DNA of 64,000 nt, taken from positions 310,001 to 374,000 of the forward strand of contig NZ_JAGIYY010000001.1 in the NCBI RefSeq assembly GCF_017813335.1. The letters run 5' to 3'. Positions 26,269-34,649 of this stretch are shown here, piece after piece. Origin of the DNA: Tianweitania sediminis. Lineage in GTDB: Bacteria > Pseudomonadota > Alphaproteobacteria > Rhizobiales > Rhizobiaceae. A program made the translations under genes and the position numbers. How positions within the stretch are numbered: the stretch's first letter is position 1; each line of letters begins with the position of its first letter. Under the pieces are notes generated by a model. It saw only the letters and a list, made by a program, of their open reading frames with translations, was not told the origin of the DNA and made no database searches.

Positions 26269-27588
26269 TCAGGCCTTCACACCGCACCAGTCAATGACGG
26301 TCGCTGCGATCACCTTGGCGCTCTCCACCAGGCTCTGAATGTCGACATATTCGTCGGTCGAATGGAAGCCGTCCCCGGCCGGGCCGAAAATCGCGCCGTT
26401 CACGCCGGCACCTGCATAGTGGGCGATGTCGGCCACCGCGATGAAGCCCTTGACCTCCGCCGCTTTGCCGATCTCGCCCTTGCGCTTCACCAGCGAGGTG
26501 ACGATCGGGTGGTCGACCGGCGTGTTAACCGGTGGGAAGTGCAGGCCGCCGAGTTCCCAATCGATCCTGATCGGGTTTTTCCGCAGCCAATCGTCCATCT
26601 GGCAGAAATGGTCGACGAAGGCTTCGAAATCCCGACGGTACTGCGCTGAGGTCTCGTCCGGCAGGAACTTCATGTCGAGGTCGAGCACGGCGACATCCGG
26701 GATGATCGCCGGATTGGTCATCACCGTCGGTAGACCATTTTCCCCAAGCGCCGTGCCGCCCCACATAGCGCCGATGTTGATCGTGTTCATGCCGGCCGGC
26801 AGCAGTGGATGGCTCCTTGCCTGCACACGGTTGCGCTCGAACTGATGGACCGCGGCGATGAAGCGCGCCGCGATGTCGATCGCGTTGACCGCCGGGACAA
26901 GTCGGTCCTTGGTGTGCTGCTGCGGATAGACCTCGTTGAATCGGAAGGCCGAGTGGCCATTGCGGCCCCGGATGGTGACGCGCGCCCATTCGAGCCCGCC
27001 CTCGGCCGGAAACACGTCGCCCCAGCTCGGCTCGGCGACGATGATGCCCTCGGCGAGCTTGCCGCGCTGGACATTAGCAATCGCACCGCCGCCACCGGCC
27101 TCCTCGTCCACGACCGAATGCAGCGCCAGCCGGCCATCGAGCGTGATACCGGCGCGGTTGATGGCACGCATAGCGGCGACACATGCCGCGACGCCGCCCT
27201 TCATGTCGATCGAGCCACGGCCATAAAGCCGACCGTCCCTGATCTCCCCGCCGAACGGATCGACGGTCCAGTCCTTCAGCGCGCCGACCGGGACGACGTC
27301 GATATGGCCGCACAGGATCAGGCTCTTCTCTTCGGATCCCGGCTTCTCGCCGATCAGGTTCGGCCGCCCCGGCAACGCGTCGAACTGCTCGGTGGCGAAG
27401 CCCTCGTCCTTGAGGATCGGCTCCAGCAGCGCCTGCACGTCGCGCTCGCGGTTGAGCCCGTCGCCGGCCTCGAACTTGGGGTTCACCGATGGGATGCGCA
27501 CCAGGTCCCGCGTCAGATTGATGACGAAGTCGCGGTCCTTCTCGATGAAGTCCTGCAGCGCCTTGACGGTGGTCTCGTTGTCGGACAT
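26269..27588 (-). CDS. M20 family metallopeptidase/deacylase (ArgE/DapE-like)
   Basis: A 439-residue cytoplasmic dizinc amidohydrolase. The metal site is visible as LCGHIDVVPVG (His and Asp), YGRGSIDMKGG (bridging Asp), and VVDEEAGGGGA (the general-base Glu pair). The dimerisation domain lies between about residues 190 and 330, and the last metal His is probably in DGFHSTDEYV. Such enzymes cleave N-acyl amino acids or small amides. It lies 122 bp downstream of the permease-hydrolase fusion on the same strand, so it probably works on what that ABC system brings in. ArgE, DapE and N-carbamoyl amidohydrolases cannot be told apart here. Confidence 0.86.
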   Translation of the reverse strand: MSDNETTVKALQDFIEKDRDFVINLTRDLVRIPSVNPKFEAGDGLNRERDVQALLEPILKDEGFATEQFDALPGRPNLIGEKPGSEEKSLILCGHIDVVPVGALKDWTVDPFGGEIRDGRLYGRGSIDMKGGVAACVAAMRAINRAGITLDGRLALHSVVDEEAGGGGAIANVQRGKLAEGIIVAEPSWGDVFPAEGGLEWARVTIRGRNGHSAFRFNEVYPQQHTKDRLVPAVNAIDIAARFIAAVHQFERNRVQARSHPLLPAGMNTINIGAMWGGTALGENGLPTVMTNPAIIPDVAVLDLDMKFLPDETSAQYRRDFEAFVDHFCQMDDWLRKNPIRIDWELGGLHFPPVNTPVDHPIVTSLVKRKGEIGKAAEVKGFIAVADIAHYAGAGVNGAIFGPAGDGFHSTDEYVDIQSLVESAKVIAATVIDWCGVKA

Positions 27589-27710
27589 CGGGTTCCCCTG
27601 TTCTTAGTTGTTCAGCTTGCCGCCGAAAGCCATGGTTGGCTTGGGCCCTGCATCCGCTGGATGGAGAGCAACACGGATCTACTTCCCCTCACCCTCTGAC
27701 GGCTTGATAT

Positions 27711-29597
27711 TCAGGCGCTGATCGTTCGAGGTGCAGGCTCACCGTCCGATCTCTTGTTCTGAATGCTGTCGAAGAAGGCTGCCAGCTTTGCATTAAAAGC
27801 ATCTGCCGCAAGCAAGAACGGGGCATGACCCGCATCGGCAATGTCAGCCGGTTCGTCAGTCCACTGTGTCAGCTTTAAGTCCCTGAAGTACTGATGGTTC
27901 AGGAACGGATCCTGTGCGCCGTTGAGGATCGCAAACGGCACGCTTGCGGTTCTAAGGAACCGCATCTGGCGAGGCCAATCGACGATCTGTAGCTTCCCCA
28001 ATGCATAAGCACGTGCGCGGCCATCAGTGCGGGAAACCGCAGCATGAAGATGCGCTGTTCTCGGGTCCTTTGCGCCGGTGGTGGAAGTTGCAAAGTCGCG
28101 GGCTTCGGCAGCCGACAGGAAGCGCTTGCTGGCTAAAACGAAGTGGCTCGTTGCATCATAGGCCTTGCCAACATCCTCCGGCACGAGGCGGAGCGGGGGT
28201 GTTCCCGAAATGGCGAGCGCATTGATCGGATTGCCGCGGGCGGCGAGCTCGATCGCGATATAGCCGCCGAGCGACCAGCCGAACACCGACGGGTGGGATA
28301 CCGCCAGCGCTTTCAGGACATCTTCGGCAACATCAGCGAAAGCCTCCACGGAGTAGTCGCGATCCGGATCGGCATTGTCCGAAACACCATGACCGGGCAA
28401 GTCAAAGGAGATTACCCGGTAGCGGTCGCTAAACGCCTTGAACTGGGCCGAGAAAGCCTCTTTCGCGGAGGAGTTCCCATGGATGAGGAGCAGCGCCGGC
28501 TTCGCCCCGCCGCTGTCCGCGACGGCAATCCTGCCATGGCGGGTTTCAACCATGCGCTCGCTCGCACCTGTCAACGCCTCACGCGCGGTCTTACCCGTCC
28601 GTCGACGGAAACGCGCCAGCGCCTGGGTGCGAAACACATCGAAGCCTTCGCGGGCGGTTTGTACCAGTGCCCAGAGGCCCCCCGGATAGAAGACGAGGAT
28701 CACGATCAACAGCAGCGACATGATAATGTTGCGCCAGGCGCCATAATCGGCGAGCGCCTCAGACACCATCGTGACGAAGAAGGCGGCAAGGATCGGCCCC
28801 CAGATGGTACCGGCGCCGCCAAGCAGAAGCATGCTCAACAGCAGGCCAAGCAGGCCCAGCCCAAAATTGTCGGGTGAGGCCACGCGCATGTAGGAGCCAT
28901 ACAGGCCGCCGGCGACGCCGCTGATCGCCGCGCTAACGGTCAGCGTGTAAAGTCGGATACGTGTCTCGGACATGCCACGGGACACGGCGTAATATTTGTT
29001 GTCCCGCATTGCCACGATGGCGCGTCCCCAGCGCGAGCGGGTTATCTTGTACAGAAGTACGGTTGAACCGATCAAAAGGGTCAAAGCCAGGTAATAGTAA
29101 CCGATCTTGCCGTCGCGGCTCATGCGGTAGCCGAACAGTTCAAGGCCTGGCAGGCTCACCATGCCTGATGTTCCGCCCGTGATCTGCGATTGGCTGATGA
29201 CGATCTGGTAAAGCACCTGCGAGGCTGCGATCGTCACCAGGATGATGTAGATGCCGGACAGGCGCATGATCGGGAGCGTGATCAGCGCCGCAATCAACCC
29301 CGCCGATCCTCCAGCTGCAAGGAGGCCAAGCCAGGGTGACAGGCCGAGTGTCCTAGCGACAACGCCATAAGCATAGATGCCGACGGCAAACAGCGCCACA
29401 TGGGCGAAGTTGAACAACCCGCCGAAGCCGAGGCTCAAATCCCAGCTTGCCGCGACAATTGCGAAGATGAATGTGAGCACCAAGAGGTGGTTGAGGTAGT
29501 TGCTGCCGGCAAGGAAAGGCAACACCGCCAGTGCAACTACCGAGACGAGCGCTGGGACGAGGCCGGATGAGCGGTTGAAGGACGGGCTGTAGCGCAT
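27711..29597 (-). CDS. fusion of LivM-type ABC permease with a complete alpha/beta hydrolase
   Basis: A single 628-codon frame with two full-length domains. Residues about 1-320 are a LivM permease (GFGGLFNFAHVALFAVGIYAYG near 60; SRWGRAIVAMRDNKYYAVSRG near 195; last helix ending FYPGGLWAL). A basic linker of about 325-348 follows. Residues 349-628 are an alpha/beta hydrolase starting MVETRHGR, with oxyanion loop LIHGNSS, nucleophile S442 in GWSLGGY, probable acid D563 in GAQDPF and H591 in DAGHAPF. All three triad residues are intact and there is no internal stop. M349 could be an internal start, but its AGGTG lies about 12 nt away. The ATG overlaps the LivH stop by 1 nt. LivM proteins normally end near residue 320. 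The hydrolase would face the cytoplasm, placing an ester- or amide-cleaving enzyme at the importer's exit. Confidence 0.88.
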   Translation of the reverse strand: MRYSPSFNRSSGLVPALVSVVALAVLPFLAGSNYLNHLLVLTFIFAIVAASWDLSLGFGGLFNFAHVALFAVGIYAYGVVARTLGLSPWLGLLAAGGSAGLIAALITLPIMRLSGIYIILVTIAASQVLYQIVISQSQITGGTSGMVSLPGLELFGYRMSRDGKIGYYYLALTLLIGSTVLLYKITRSRWGRAIVAMRDNKYYAVSRGMSETRIRLYTLTVSAAISGVAGGLYGSYMRVASPDNFGLGLLGLLLSMLLLGGAGTIWGPILAAFFVTMVSEALADYGAWRNIIMSLLLIVILVFYPGGLWALVQTAREGFDVFRTQALARFRRRTGKTAREALTGASERMVETRHGRIAVADSGGAKPALLLIHGNSSAKEAFSAQFKAFSDRYRVISFDLPGHGVSDNADPDRDYSVEAFADVAEDVLKALAVSHPSVFGWSLGGYIAIELAARGNPINALAISGTPPLRLVPEDVGKAYDATSHFVLASKRFLSAAEARDFATSTTGAKDPRTAHLHAAVSRTDGRARAYALGKLQIVDWPRQMRFLRTASVPFAILNGAQDPFLNHQYFRDLKLTQWTDEPADIADAGHAPFLLAADAFNAKLAAFFDSIQNKRSDGEPAPRTISA

Positions 29598-30484
29598 CAG
29601 ACCGACTTCCTGTGCTTGCCGAATAGTCCCTCCGGCTTGGCAACCAGAACGACGATCATGATGACGAAGAGCACGGTCGGGCTCCAGTAAAGGCCGACTG
29701 CGTAGGTCATGAATGCTTCAAGCAGGCCAACGATGAAGGCGGCATAGATTGGCCCGGTGAAGCGGGCGATGCCGCCAAAGATGACGACGATCAGCGCCTT
29801 CATCAGAGGATCCGACCCCATCAACGGGTTCATGAAGCGGATCGACCCAATCAATATACCGGCGATGGCGGCGAGCGCCGCGGAAAGGCCGAAGGCCACG
29901 GCATAAAGGCGGACGACGTCGATGCCCATCAGCTGTGCTGCTTCACGGTTCTGGGCGACCGCCCGCATGGCGCGCCCAAGCGGCGCTCGCTGCAGGAAGA
30001 TGCCGAGCGCGGCGAGGATGAGAAGCGACACGGCGACTGCGGCAGCCTCATTGCGCGAAATCACGAGACCTATGATTTGGATATCTCCGGTGAGAACTGC
30101 TCCCAATTGCTTGTTGCGCGGCCCCCAGGCAATGTTGATCAGGTTCTCCAAAATAGTGGCGCCCGCGAGCGTGGTAATGACGGACTTCACCACGATATCC
30201 GGACTGCGCTCGAAGGGCTTGATCAGCAAGTAATAAACGGCCGTCCCAATCAGGAACATGCCGATCACGGAAACCAGCGAACCGACAACAAAGCCCGCGC
30301 CGAAGGCGTCGGTGCTCGCAATCTGCCAAGCGATGTAAGCGCCCAGCGCAATGAAAGTGCCGTGAGCGAAGTTGAAGATACCGAGCGTGGTCCAGACAAG
30401 AGCAAGGCCGGTCGCCATCAGCGCGTAAAGCGCACCCAGGACGACACCCCCGAGCAGGATCAGAGCGATTGTGTCGAGGGTCAC
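29597..30484 (-). CDS. branched-chain amino acid-type ABC transporter permease (LivH-like)
   Basis: A 295-residue permease with about eight hydrophobic segments and the family segment GLALVWTTLGIFNFAHGTF near residues 26-44. The GTG start overlaps the LivF-type stop (GTGA), and its stop overlaps the ATG of the permease-hydrolase fusion. It is the heterodimer partner of that fusion protein. The order on the minus strand is binding protein, LivG, LivF, LivH, LivM-hydrolase. Confidence 0.88.
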   Translation of the reverse strand: MTLDTIALILLGGVVLGALYALMATGLALVWTTLGIFNFAHGTFIALGAYIAWQIASTDAFGAGFVVGSLVSVIGMFLIGTAVYYLLIKPFERSPDIVVKSVITTLAGATILENLINIAWGPRNKQLGAVLTGDIQIIGLVISRNEAAAVAVSLLILAALGIFLQRAPLGRAMRAVAQNREAAQLMGIDVVRLYAVAFGLSAALAAIAGILIGSIRFMNPLMGSDPLMKALIVVIFGGIARFTGPIYAAFIVGLLEAFMTYAVGLYWSPTVLFVIMIVVLVAKPEGLFGKHRKSV

Positions 30485-31272
30485 TGGTGATCCTCCCCGA
30501 ACATGAGCTTCATGATTTCCTCGTGGGTCGGCATGTCCGCCTTTTCTATGCGCCGCGAAATGCGCCCATGGTCGAACAGGTACAGCACGTCGATCAACGA
30601 CTCCAGGAAAGCGATGTCCTGATCGACGACGATTAGCGGAACACCGGACTGGCGAATGGTCAGGATAGCTTCCGACAATTCGCCGCGCAGCTTCGGTGAA
30701 AGGCCAAGAGTTGGTTCATCGAGGATTAGGAGCTTGGGTGCGGCCATCAGACCCACACCTATCGCAACCATCTGGCGCTCGCCGCCGGACAGGAAGCGGA
30801 TCTTGGATGTGCGCCGCTCCTTCACGCGCGGGAACAAGTGAAAAACGTAGTCGAGCCTTTCAGACGCTGAGGCACGGCCCGAGGAGGCATAAGGGGCGAT
30901 CGACAGCGTTTCGGCCACGGTCATATCTGGGAACAGAAGGTTGCCCTGCGGCACGTGGATCAGTCCTGCCCGCGCAACGGCCTTGGCGTCCATACGCCGG
31001 CGCGTAACCGCGTCATAATTGAAGTTGCGCCAGCGGCGGCTGCCGCGTGGACCAGGACGATTGAGCTGCACGCCCTCGAAGAAGATGTTGCCGTCCCACG
31101 GATCGATGATGCCGCTCAATGTGCGCAGGAAAGTCGTCTTGCCATGACCGTTCGGGCCGAACAGGCCAACGGCGCCCCCCTGCGCCAGTTGAAGGTCGAT
31201 CTTGCGGAAGATCTGCAGCGGCTCGTAGCCGCCGTCGAGGCCGCGAACATCGAGAAGAAGCGGTTGGGTCAT
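30481..31272 (-). CDS. branched-chain amino acid-type ABC transporter ATP-binding protein (LivF-like)
   Basis: A 263-residue ATPase, about 25 residues longer than usual because of an insertion after Walker A (GPNGHGKTT near 37). The insert, PGPRGSRRWRNFNYDAVTRR, lies at about residues 73-92, before VPQGNLLFPDMTVAETL. Signature FLSGGERQMVAIGVGL, Walker B LLILDEPTLGLSPKL, and VDQD at the switch position complete it. The ATG overlaps the LivG-type stop. The basic insertion is not seen in the other LivF homologue in this window (6359-7060) and may contact the unusual permease partner; that contact is speculation. Confidence 0.87.
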   Translation of the reverse strand: MTQPLLLDVRGLDGGYEPLQIFRKIDLQLAQGGAVGLFGPNGHGKTTFLRTLSGIIDPWDGNIFFEGVQLNRPGPRGSRRWRNFNYDAVTRRRMDAKAVARAGLIHVPQGNLLFPDMTVAETLSIAPYASSGRASASERLDYVFHLFPRVKERRTSKIRFLSGGERQMVAIGVGLMAAPKLLILDEPTLGLSPKLRGELSEAILTIRQSGVPLIVVDQDIAFLESLIDVLYLFDHGRISRRIEKADMPTHEEIMKLMFGEDHQ

Positions 31273-31997
31273 TTCGCAGCTTGTCCCAGGTAAGCCTCGA
31301 CAACTTTCGGATCAGCCACGACCTCCGTCGGTAGCCCTTGCGCGATGACTTTGCCTTGATCGAGCACGACAAGGCGGTCGCAGACAGTCATCAGAAGGGG
31401 CAGAACGTGCTCGATTAGCAGGATCGATATGCCGGCCTCGCGCAGCTTCAGGATCAACGCCTTCATGTGTTCGATCTCGCCAGGCGTGAGACTGGAGGCG
31501 GGTTCATCGAGAAGAAGCACGCGCGGCGACATGGCCAGCGCACTCGCCATCATCAGCGTTTTCCGGAAAAAGATCGGCAGCGTTGCGGTGGGAGCATTGT
31601 GCAGCGTCTGCGGGAAGCCTACCGCGTCCAGCGCCGCAATTGCGGCAGCTTCGTTTTCGCGGTCGCTGCCACGTCGGCCACTATGCTCCACCGACACAAG
31701 CACGTTGTCGACCGCGCTCAGCGACGGAAAGATGCTTTCGCGCTGAAAGGTTCGGGCTATGCCTGAACGGCTGAGCGCCTCGGGAGCGACACTCTGAATC
31801 TCATTGCCTTCGAAAACAACGCGGCCGCTGTCCGGACCAAAGGGGATGCCTGTCAGGATGTTGAAGAGCGTGCTCTTGCCACTGCCGTTGGGCCCGGCGA
31901 TGCCAAGGATTTCCCTTGCTTCCAGCGTGAAGCTAACGCCGCCCACCGCGCGTAAACCGCCGAAGGACTTGGTGAGATTTTCTGCCTGTAAGATCAT
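31269..31997 (-). CDS. branched-chain amino acid-type ABC transporter ATP-binding protein (LivG-like)
   Basis: An ATPase of about 242 residues starting MILQAENLTKSFGG, with Walker A GPNGSGKST, Q-loop region IARTFQRESIFPSLSAVDNVLV, signature-like loop LPIFFRKTLMMASALAMSP and Walker B VLLLDEPASSL. The signature loop is degenerate: the usual LSxGxQ is replaced by PIFFRK, so ATP hydrolysis may depend mainly on the LivF site. ATG 31997 fits the family start; an ATG four codons earlier (32009) is the alternative. A strong hairpin separates it from the binding-protein gene upstream. Confidence 0.83.
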   Translation of the reverse strand: MILQAENLTKSFGGLRAVGGVSFTLEAREILGIAGPNGSGKSTLFNILTGIPFGPDSGRVVFEGNEIQSVAPEALSRSGIARTFQRESIFPSLSAVDNVLVSVEHSGRRGSDRENEAAAIAALDAVGFPQTLHNAPTATLPIFFRKTLMMASALAMSPRVLLLDEPASSLTPGEIEHMKALILKLREAGISILLIEHVLPLLMTVCDRLVVLDQGKVIAQGLPTEVVADPKVVEAYLGQAAK

Positions 31998-32070
31998 TGT
32001 CCGCCACATGGAAAGGGTGGGCGTCAGCCGACGATGCTCGCGATCGAGCGTCTTCGCTACGCAATCACAA

Positions 32071-32099
32071 TCCGGCGGGCGTCACAAACGCCCGCCGGA
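32071..32099 (-). terminator. strong hairpin between binding-protein and LivG genes
   Basis: A perfect 12-bp GC-rich stem (TCCGGCGGGCGT / ACGCCCGCCGGA) with a 5-nt loop lies 6 bp after the binding-protein stop. On the minus strand only TTGTG follows. It is therefore probably a partial terminator or 3' stabiliser that keeps the binding protein in excess over the membrane subunits, a common arrangement in importer operons. Confidence 0.65.
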
Positions 32100-32105
32100 A
32101 AGCTC

Positions 32106-33353
32106 TTACTGCTTGATCCAGGGCGGCAGCTTGAACTCGCCGGTAGCGTATTTGGCAGGCGAGATCAGCGTGCGCTGACCATCCCAAATCTGCCAGAAGG
32201 TGACCGGGATATGATCGTCGTCCTGCACCGCAAGATGGGTAGCGGGATCAAAGGCGACAGGACCGGGCGCAGCATCGAACGTAACCTCACCGATCGCTTG
32301 CCCGATCGCATCGTGGTCGGTGGGGTCACCGACTTTCTCCAGCGCCTGGAAATAGATCATCGCTTCTTCGTAAAGCGCGGAACCATAAACGCCGGGCTTC
32401 ACGCCGAACTTGTCGGTCAGCTTCTTGTTGACCTCCTGCCCTCGTGGCCAGTTCGGAGAGTCGATGGCGCCGCCGATCAGGTTGTAGAGCACCCCGTTTG
32501 ACTGCTCCTTTGTCAGATCGACGAACTCGGGCACCGAAGGTGCATACTGGAGGAAAACGAGACTCTGCGTCGGCTGGTCGAGGAACTGCTTCAAGAACAG
32601 CGCTGAGTTGGCTGGCTGATAGTCTGTGTTGACAACCAGGGCGGGTGGATCCTGCTGCACCTTGGCGAGGCTCGCGCGCCAATCGTTGACGGGACCGAAC
32701 GGCACCATCTCGTCAACGGTGACAGTCCATCCTGCCGCGGTGAAGGACGTCTTCATGCCTTCGGAAATCGCCTTGGAATAGGGATTGTCCGAGGAAATCA
32801 TTGCGATCTTCTTGTTGGCCGCCTTGAACGTGCCATCGGCAATCAGCTTTTCGACAAGCGGCAGAACATCCGTCTCATAGCCCTTGTAAGATGGCGAAAG
32901 CGACCAGCAGCAGCCATAGTTGTCTGGATCCTTCGCAACGATCTCCGCGAATGGACCCGCAGGACCGGACGACAGGTAAGGCAGATTGGCGTCGGCGAAG
33001 AGATCTACTTCGAAAAGCGACAGGCTGGCATAGCCGGTCAGCACGACTTCGATGCCGTCCGTATTGATCAAGCGTTGCGCGGCATTGCTGACGTTGTCGG
33101 GCGATCCGTCCTTGACGTCGGCTGTAACGATTTCAAAGGTATGGCCTGCGACGCCGCCCTTGGCATTCTGTTCCTCCACCGCGAGTTCGACTCCACGGAT
33201 AAAGTCTGCACCGTCGGAAGCCGATGGTCCGGTCAGTGGCGCCAGAACACCGATCTTGACGACGTCGGCGGCTGCCGCATTCAACCCTGCGAATGATGCC
33301 GCCACACTGACCGCTCCCGCTGCCAGGTAGGTCCTTAGATTGCGCGTCTGCAT
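32106..33353 (-). CDS. branched-chain amino acid-type ABC transporter substrate-binding protein (LivK-like)
   Basis: A 415-residue periplasmic protein. Its Sec signal peptide (MQTRNLRTYLAAGAVSVAAS, cleavage near NAAAAD) is followed by VVKIGVLAPLTGPSASDG, the usual type-1 periplasmic-binding start. The body is the two-lobed Peripla_BP_6 fold. It is the first gene of the importer operon containing the permease-hydrolase fusion. M20 deacylase genes lie on both sides, so the ligand may be an N-acylated or esterified amino acid rather than a free one; that is inference from context. Confidence 0.88.
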   Translation of the reverse strand: MQTRNLRTYLAAGAVSVAASFAGLNAAAADVVKIGVLAPLTGPSASDGADFIRGVELAVEEQNAKGGVAGHTFEIVTADVKDGSPDNVSNAAQRLINTDGIEVVLTGYASLSLFEVDLFADANLPYLSSGPAGPFAEIVAKDPDNYGCCWSLSPSYKGYETDVLPLVEKLIADGTFKAANKKIAMISSDNPYSKAISEGMKTSFTAAGWTVTVDEMVPFGPVNDWRASLAKVQQDPPALVVNTDYQPANSALFLKQFLDQPTQSLVFLQYAPSVPEFVDLTKEQSNGVLYNLIGGAIDSPNWPRGQEVNKKLTDKFGVKPGVYGSALYEEAMIYFQALEKVGDPTDHDAIGQAIGEVTFDAAPGPVAFDPATHLAVQDDDHIPVTFWQIWDGQRTLISPAKYATGEFKLPPWIKQ

Positions 33354-33456
33354 GATGTGTCAGTTCCCCTCATTGTTGATGATGTTGTTTGGCAGGATTG
33401 CAAAAGAACGAAGCCTCCGCTCGGCTAGACTGACGCTTCGCAAACGAGGACCCGCT

Positions 33457-34620
33457 ATGACCAAGACCCCCTCTGAGATCGAGCTGCTTGATCGGCTTGT
33501 TGGCTTCAACACAGTTAGCAGCCGCTCCAACCTCGATTTGATCGACTTCGTGCGGTTCTATCTCGAAGGTCTGGGTGTTTCGAGCACGATCCTTCCAGAT
33601 GCGAGCGGCAAGAAAGCAAATCTTCTGGCCAGCATCGGACCGGTCGATGTGCCCGGCTATGTGCTCAGCGGTCACACCGACGTTGTGCCCGTGGAAGGTC
33701 AGGAATGGTCTCGCGATCCCTTTATGATGTGGCGCGAAAACGATCGACTTTATGGTCGCGGGACCACCGACATGAAGGGTTTCGTCGCCTGCATGCTGGC
33801 GCGGGTCCCCGCAATGCTGGCGGAGCCGCTCGCAGCGCCATTCCATCTGGCGCTTTCCTACGATGAGGAGGTCGGCTGCCTCGGCGCCTATGGTCTTGTC
33901 GATCACATGGTCGAGACGCTGCCTGAGCAGCTCGCCGTGTTTGTCGGCGAACCCACCGAGATGGGTGTCGTTGGCGGTCATAAGGGTAGCACAGGGCTTT
34001 TGACGACCATTGCTGGCAAGGCGTGCCATTCCTCGCGTCCTGATCTTGGCGTGAACGCCATTTTCCACGCAATGGACTTGATCGGGGAACTTCGCCACTA
34101 CGCCCAGGAGCTTCGTGCGACGCCGGACGCGGGTTCGCCTTTCGAACTGCCCTACACAACGGTAGGCGTCGGCGTGATCCAAGGTGGCACGGCGCGTAAC
34201 GCCATCCCCGGCGATGTGCGATTCCAGTGGGACATTCGTGCCACGAAGGCTGGTATCGTTGAGACCCTCGTCGATCGCTTCCGGGCTTATAGCGATGCCA
34301 AGGTGTTGCCTGTCATGAAGGCGGGCTTCGAGGGCTCGTCCATCAGCACTGAGTTCGCCTATGACGTACCGCCGCTCGTGCCGAGCGAAGGCTCGCTTGC
34401 GGAGACACTGGCGAAGCGCTTTGCCGGCACCAACCATGTGGGCACCGTGAACTACGGGTCGGAAGCCGGCATCTTTCAGCGTGCCGGAATGCCAACCATC
34501 GTTTGTGGTCCGGGCCGCGACAGCGAAGCGCACATCACTGATGAGTGGATCGCGGTTGAGCAGATGCAGCGCTGCACAGCTTTTCTGGATGGCCTGATCG
34601 GCCATGCCCGCAGGTCCTGA
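33457..34620 (+). CDS. argE: acetylornithine deacetylase-like M20 peptidase (ArgE family)
   Basis: A 387-residue dizinc deacetylase. The metal and catalytic motifs are VLSGHTDVVPVEG, YGRGTTDMKGF, SYDEEVGCLG and VGEPTEMGVV, with NYGSEAGIFQRAGMPTIVCGPG near the end. These are characteristic of proteobacterial ArgE rather than DapE. ATG 33457 has GAGGA 6 nt upstream; an earlier in-frame start overlaps the promoter of the divergent binding-protein gene. It is divergent from the LivK-like operon (103-bp gap). It would remove an acetyl group from an N-acetyl amino acid. In this setting it may serve catabolism rather than arginine synthesis. Confidence 0.84.
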   Translation: MTKTPSEIELLDRLVGFNTVSSRSNLDLIDFVRFYLEGLGVSSTILPDASGKKANLLASIGPVDVPGYVLSGHTDVVPVEGQEWSRDPFMMWRENDRLYGRGTTDMKGFVACMLARVPAMLAEPLAAPFHLALSYDEEVGCLGAYGLVDHMVETLPEQLAVFVGEPTEMGVVGGHKGSTGLLTTIAGKACHSSRPDLGVNAIFHAMDLIGELRHYAQELRATPDAGSPFELPYTTVGVGVIQGGTARNAIPGDVRFQWDIRATKAGIVETLVDRFRAYSDAKVLPVMKAGFEGSSISTEFAYDVPPLVPSEGSLAETLAKRFAGTNHVGTVNYGSEAGIFQRAGMPTIVCGPGRDSEAHITDEWIAVEQMQRCTAFLDGLIGHARRS

Positions 34621-34649
34621 AAAAACTATGACAGCGCCTGAGTTCATTT

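Noticed and set aside
33370-34647. 425-codon minus-strand open frame
   Set aside because: It is antisense to the ArgE-type deacetylase, whose motifs fix the coding strand.
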